From the NCBI GenBank assembly GCA_026709745.1, contig JAPOSJ010000038.1, positions 1 through 6,847 on the forward strand: 6,847 nt of DNA. The letters are read 5' to 3'. Below the pieces are notes generated by a model that saw only the letters and a list, made by a program, of their open reading frames with translations, searched no databases and was not told the DNA's origin. Every line of letters begins with the position of its first letter. Position 1 is the first letter of the stretch. The translations under genes were made by a program, and so were the position numbers. The stretch is from Candidatus Dadabacteria bacterium. GTDB taxonomy: Bacteria; Desulfobacterota_D; UBA1144; Nemesobacterales; Nemesobacteraceae. This document shows positions 4,316-6,847 of the stretch, piece by piece.

Positions 4316-6793
4316 ATGGAAATTTTTCTACTGCTGTTCCTGATAGCTGCATTTATATTTTTTGTGGCATTTCAGAAAAAGTCCGCTCCGCAGTCGGATA
4401 CGGTTAAAACAGATAACTTGCTACTCAAGCATAAAGAACTTTTCGACTCCCTGTTTGCCCATCCTCTTACTCAGGAGCAGAGACTCTGCATAGTCGATGA
4501 CTCCTACAGGACGCTTGTAATAGCGTCAGCCGGTTCAGGCAAGACAACAACGCTTATGGGAAAGTATGTCTTTCTGATAAGAGAAGAACTCGCTACCCCT
4601 CGGGAGATTCTGGTTCTTGCCTTTAACAAGTCGATAGAGCGGGAGCTTAGAGAGAAGATAAAAAAGCTTGTCCCCGGAGTCGGCCGCCCCGAAGTCTACA
4701 CATTCCACGGGTTCGGTCTTGAACTGCTTAAGAGGATAGGGGGAAGAAGAAAGCTGGACCCCCTTGCGGAATCCTCTTCAGACGGTCTTCTCAACACGGC
4801 AAACGTACTTGGGATAATCGAGAGGGCAAAGGTCAAGTATCCTGAAATCGGGGAATGGATTTCTGAGTTCAGAGCCGAGTGTCCTTACCACCAGATAGAA
4901 GAGTTTGTCCGGGATGAAAGGGAATACAACGAAACTGTTACAGGCTATCCCTACAAAAGAGAATCGTTCCGGCTCGGTGAAGAATTCAGAGCACAGCGCA
5001 TACCGAGTCTTGACTCAAGATACTGGGTCAGATCCCAGCAGGAGCTTGCTATCATAAACAGTCTGATCATAAGAGGAGTGAAAGTTGAGTATGAAAGGCC
5101 GCATCCCGACGGAGAGATAACCCCGGATTTCTATTATCCGGAAATAGATCTCTGGCATGAGCATTTTGCGATCCAGAGGGACGGAAGCTCCCCCTTTGAA
5201 GGCTATGCGGAGACAGTACTGCAGAAAAAGAAATTCTATGAGGAGCAGGGAGGGGATTTTCTCTTTACCTACAGCTACGAATATTACGAGGGCACAGTGA
5301 TTGAGAAAATTTTCCAGAAGCTTGAGGAAAAGGGGATCTCCTATGATCCTCCCTCAAAAGAATATATAGAAAAACGTCTTGAGGCTCTTTATTCGGATGA
5401 TACGTACAGACTGATAGCGAGGTGCGTAAAGCTTGCCAAGGCGAATGATCTTTCCCCGGGGGGCCTTTCGGTGCGGCTTGACTCCCTGCACGACAAATTC
5501 AGAAGCGGTCTTTTCAAACGGTTTTTCCTACCGGTTCTTGAGACCTACGAGGAGATTCTTTGTGAAAACGGCACCATAGATTTTGAGGATATGATCCTTG
5601 GGCCTGTCCGTCACTTAAGTAATGCTGAGACAGATGAGGTGCTTCCGGAACGGTACAAGTATGTCCTTGTGGATGAGTTCCAGGACATCTCGGAAGCCAG
5701 GAAGAATTTTCTCGCCCGCATACTTGCCGCGGATTCCTGCCTCTTCGCTGTGGGAGATGACTGGCAGTCGATCTACAGGTTTACAGGCTCAGACAGCATG
5801 GTGATGAAAGAGTTCTACGAATCCGAAAGCCCTCTGCTTACAGAAAACGGTATGTCGGGGCTGGATGCCCGCTTATTTAAGCCACAGACTTACAGGATTC
5901 AGGAAACATTCCGGACATGCAGACCGGTATCTGACGTTGCTTCTGAGTTCATTCAGAAAAACTCGGCCCAGATCAAAAAATCCGTTCGTTCCCGATTGCC
6001 GGACGACGATTTTCCGGCCGTCAACATATGTTCCGTTGACCGTTATGATGGCGACAATTTGAAAAGGGTTCTTAACCTGATTCCAAGATCGGACAAAAGC
6101 AAAGGGGTTTTTATCTTGGGGCGGAAGAACAGGGAGATTGAGTCCGTCAGTCCCAAACAACTTATGGCTTTCAGGGACGATCTCAGGATATCCAAGGGAA
6201 CGATCCATCGTTCAAAAGGACTTGAGGATGATATCGTTATCGTGCTGGGAATGGATTCGGGAATGAAGGGCTTTCCGGGCTGCGGAGAGGAGGATCCCTT
6301 GCTCTCGGTCTTTCTGCCTCCGGGAGACGGCTACCCGAATTCAGAGGAGAGGCGGGTGATGTACGTGGCCATGACCCGTGCCAGAGAGAAAGTCTTTCTG
6401 GTTAACCAGTCTGTTCAGCCCTCATCTTTTACAGTGGAGATAAAAGAGATATGTGGGAATCTTGATGTCAAGTTCAATGATGCTGTTCTGAGGGAAGATG
6501 TTGTCGGACCGTGTCCCGAATGTTTCAGCAAAGGACTTGTCCAAGGGAGATGGATGGGAGGTCTTGTAAGAAGAGTAAGGAACAATCCTCCACAGTATTC
6601 CATATTTCTGGGGTGCACGAACTTCGGGAAAGGGCTTTGCGGCTACACAAAAAGAGAAGCACCCTGTCCCACATGTCTGATAAAAGGTGAAACCGTTAGA
6701 TTGAATGTGCGGTTAAACGAAGATATGCAAAAGCACGAGGTGTTCTGTCTAGGTTGTGATTACTGTAAAGACTACGATTCATTCAGATTTTGA
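4316..6793 (+). CDS. helicase IV-like UvrD/Rep (SF1A) helicase with membrane anchor, nuclease-like insert and zinc ribbons
   Basis: An 825-residue ATP-dependent DNA helicase, predicted to translocate on single-stranded DNA. Motifs in order: Q motif LTQEQ (51-55), Walker A ASAGSGKTTT (70-79, Lys76), Ia (99-114), Ib VYTFHGFG (127-134), II VLVDEFQD (450-457), III FAVGDDWQSIYRFTGSD (477-493), IV (528-537), V GTIHRSKGLEDD (628-639), VI MYVAMTRARE (682-691, Arg688). Motifs III-IV and the stretch IQKNSAQIKKS match E. coli helicase IV (HelD) closely. Three parts differ: residues 4-20 are a hydrophobic, probably membrane-spanning segment in place of the E. coli N-terminal domain; residues about 185-345 are an insertion with a PD-(D/E)XK-like pattern (Glu260, Pro270-Asp271, Glu282, Lys304-306); and 733-817 hold cysteine clusters like topoisomerase zinc ribbons. 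All ATPase motifs are intact. The ATG lacks a Shine-Dalgarno. Confidence 0.9.
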   Translation: MEIFLLLFLIAAFIFFVAFQKKSAPQSDTVKTDNLLLKHKELFDSLFAHPLTQEQRLCIVDDSYRTLVIASAGSGKTTTLMGKYVFLIREELATPREILVLAFNKSIERELREKIKKLVPGVGRPEVYTFHGFGLELLKRIGGRRKLDPLAESSSDGLLNTANVLGIIERAKVKYPEIGEWISEFRAECPYHQIEEFVRDEREYNETVTGYPYKRESFRLGEEFRAQRIPSLDSRYWVRSQQELAIINSLIIRGVKVEYERPHPDGEITPDFYYPEIDLWHEHFAIQRDGSSPFEGYAETVLQKKKFYEEQGGDFLFTYSYEYYEGTVIEKIFQKLEEKGISYDPPSKEYIEKRLEALYSDDTYRLIARCVKLAKANDLSPGGLSVRLDSLHDKFRSGLFKRFFLPVLETYEEILCENGTIDFEDMILGPVRHLSNAETDEVLPERYKYVLVDEFQDISEARKNFLARILAADSCLFAVGDDWQSIYRFTGSDSMVMKEFYESESPLLTENGMSGLDARLFKPQTYRIQETFRTCRPVSDVASEFIQKNSAQIKKSVRSRLPDDDFPAVNICSVDRYDGDNLKRVLNLIPRSDKSKGVFILGRKNREIESVSPKQLMAFRDDLRISKGTIHRSKGLEDDIVIVLGMDSGMKGFPGCGEEDPLLSVFLPPGDGYPNSEERRVMYVAMTRAREKVFLVNQSVQPSSFTVEIKEICGNLDVKFNDAVLREDVVGPCPECFSKGLVQGRWMGGLVRRVRNNPPQYSIFLGCTNFGKGLCGYTKREAPCPTCLIKGETVRLNVRLNEDMQKHEVFCLGCDYCKDYDSFRF

Positions 6794-6847
6794 ATAGCAT
6801 GAGAAGATAGTACTTGAAAAAAAATAATAGGTTCTGTTCACTAGTCT

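Noticed and set aside
5873..6208. Minus-strand 111-codon frame inside the helicase gene, and other frames antisense to hipA, the exporter and the helicase
   Set aside because: They lie wholly within strongly recognised genes and show no domain or ribosome site.
6794..6847. Sequence after the helicase stop
   Set aside because: 54 AT-rich bases with an A8 run; no hairpin, gene start or repeat that I can support.

Overview
The window looks like bacterial chromosome of middling GC content. A small lipoprotein with a lipobox and Asp at +2, a helicase IV-type protein and a 10-TM drug/metabolite exporter suggest a Gram-negative or other diderm bacterium. I cannot place it in a phylum. Several genes lack a Shine-Dalgarno and have -10-like boxes 7-9 bases before the ATG, which would suit a lineage that uses leaderless mRNAs.

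Layout. Bases 1-698 (+) hold the 3' part of an AAA ATPase of the AAA_14/DUF4143 type, cut by the window edge. Convergent to it, on the minus strand, is a hipBA toxin-antitoxin operon: hipB 2360-2052, then hipA 2055-790, joined by an ATGA overlap. A 152-base AT-rich gap follows, with a near-perfect inverted repeat (2359-2407) at the hipB start. A minus-strand EamA/DMT exporter gene (3392-2513) comes next. It is full length but split by a frameshift near 2765-2777. Farther out is a 60-residue lipoprotein gene (3750-3568, minus).

A divergent intergenic region at 3751-3871 carries a 62-base element with inverted ends and a good sigma70-like promoter pointing right. It leads to two plus-strand genes: a DUF1640-like membrane-anchored coiled coil made of five 11-residue repeats (3872-4252), and a large helicase IV-like UvrD/Rep protein (4316-6793). 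The helicase has an N-terminal membrane segment, an apparent PD-(D/E)XK-like insertion between helicase motifs Ib and II, and two C-terminal cysteine clusters like topoisomerase zinc ribbons.

How they may work together. hipBA is a self-contained stress/persistence module. The coiled coil and the helicase are adjacent, co-oriented and both predicted to be membrane-attached, so they are the best candidates for an uncharacterised two-part system, but that link is inference from position and architecture. The ATPase, exporter and lipoprotein show no functional tie to the rest.
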